In this document: positions 63,280-64,000 of the stretch, in pieces
Layout of the letters: each line of letters starts with the position of its first letter
Numbering within the stretch: the stretch's first letter is position 1
Assembly (NCBI RefSeq): GCF_031755915.1
Contig: NC_083384.1
Span: 4,735,501-4,799,500, forward strand
DNA length: 64,000 nt
Source: Ziziphus jujuba
Lineage: Eukaryota; Streptophyta; Magnoliopsida; Rosales; Rhamnaceae
Direction of reading: 5' to 3'
Position numbers and translations under genes: made by a program
Notes under the pieces: model-generated
What the model was told of the DNA's origin: nothing
Database searches by the model: none
Seen by the model: the letters and a program-made list of their open reading frames with translations, nothing else

Positions 63280-64000
63280 GCAAGGGAGCTTGTCCTTCTC
63301 TTATTATTTATTTTTCTTAACTCAAAATAGCTATTGAGGTGTTCTCTTACATCCTACTGCTTTCAGACTGAAATTAGGGTTATAAAAATGTGATAATTTT
63401 TGGAACTTTATTTGAGGGTATGTTCATTATCTGGTTCTAAATAGTTAGTTACTTTGAAATCCCTTTATTTTCGTGATGAACCAATAAATTTATATGTGAA
63501 AGGATTTACAGAAAAGGAAACAAAAAGCTGATTCTAAAGGGTTCCCTATTTACAAATTTTAACTATAAATTTTCTCAACTTGATATGGAAACTAATAATG
63601 CAAGAAGACACATAAATACAATAATTAGATAGTACAAGAAGACACATGAACATAATAACAAAATCCGCAAGAATTATATTTTGAAAACTGGTTCTGAACA
63701 TTTTCCATTAGTGTTATTTTCTTATATATTTATCTATTTTTTTTCAAAAAATAGATCCTTAGTTCACTTAAATTCATTGCTGCCAAGTATATGCTGTAAA
63801 AGTAATGATTCTTATCTTTAATCTTAAAATCTTGATCCTGTTTATGCTTTTCCCAACCTGTTGGTTTTAGATGGGCTTTCAATTTTAGATGAATTTTTTT
63901 TATAGGTTTGTAATATCATTCTATGATTGGGTTTGCTGGTTGTTAGTTTCTTTTTATACGTTCTATGAAATGGAACTTCTACAAGGGAATTAGAACTGGC
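63280..64000 (+). other. Start of the next TAF1 intron
   Basis: After the AAG|GCAAGG junction at 63279/63280 the sequence is AT-rich with in-frame stops. I see no further TAF1 exon, such as the expected zinc-knuckle coding region, before the window ends. Confidence 0.6.

Overview
This window is nuclear DNA from a flowering plant, almost certainly a eudicot. The genes are intron-rich with GT-AG borders in AT-rich introns. The families are plant-specific or have plant-specific forms: a CDKB1 kinase with a PPTALRE helix, Mediator subunit 33, TAF1 with an inserted ubiquitin-like domain, a CML42-like calcium sensor, a P-class PPR protein and NDR1/HIN1-type LEA_2 proteins. Intergenic DNA is AT-rich, with many homopolymer and (TA)n or (TC)n tracts and plant transposable elements. 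I cannot fix the genus from sequence alone. I saw no rRNA, tRNA, CRISPR array or bacterial-type operon.

Layout. 1-3652 (+): 3' half of a BTB/POZ-domain gene whose last exon is partly duplicated. 4241-7192 (-): PPR gene. 8040-10293 (+): CDKB1 kinase. 11799-13626 (+): PP1 catalytic subunit. 14602-18414 (-): conserved WD40-like gene with 8 exons. 19725-26862 (-): Mediator subunit 33 (REF4/RFR1 family) with 12 exons and an intronic MITE. 29040-29645 (+) and 37104-37733 (+): two LEA_2 paralogues. They are separated by a repeat-rich block holding a foldback element, a second repeat-rich block and a 2,865-bp solo LTR with a perfect 5-bp target duplication. 39709-40461 (-): an unrecognised acidic protein of 250 aa. 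44709-45353 (+): CML42/43-like protein. 46610-48730 (+): 5'-truncated LINE flanked by a 13-bp target duplication. 51205 to beyond the window end (+): TAF1 (TFIID subunit 1), with the first 18 coding exons visible.

Exon structures were built by matching donors and acceptors to reading frames. The phases close for every multi-exon gene listed, so the exon coordinates are specific predictions. Two gene models would be wrong if the longest open frame were simply taken: the PPR start lies in an upstream mini-exon, and TAF1 probably uses a GC-AG intron at its last visible exon.

The genes are not a functional cluster. CDKB1, PP1, MED33 and TAF1 are all housekeeping or cell-cycle functions, but this looks like ordinary gene order. 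No wholly new system is apparent. The most useful observations are the well-delimited transposon insertions, the duplicated terminal exon and the splice-site predictions.
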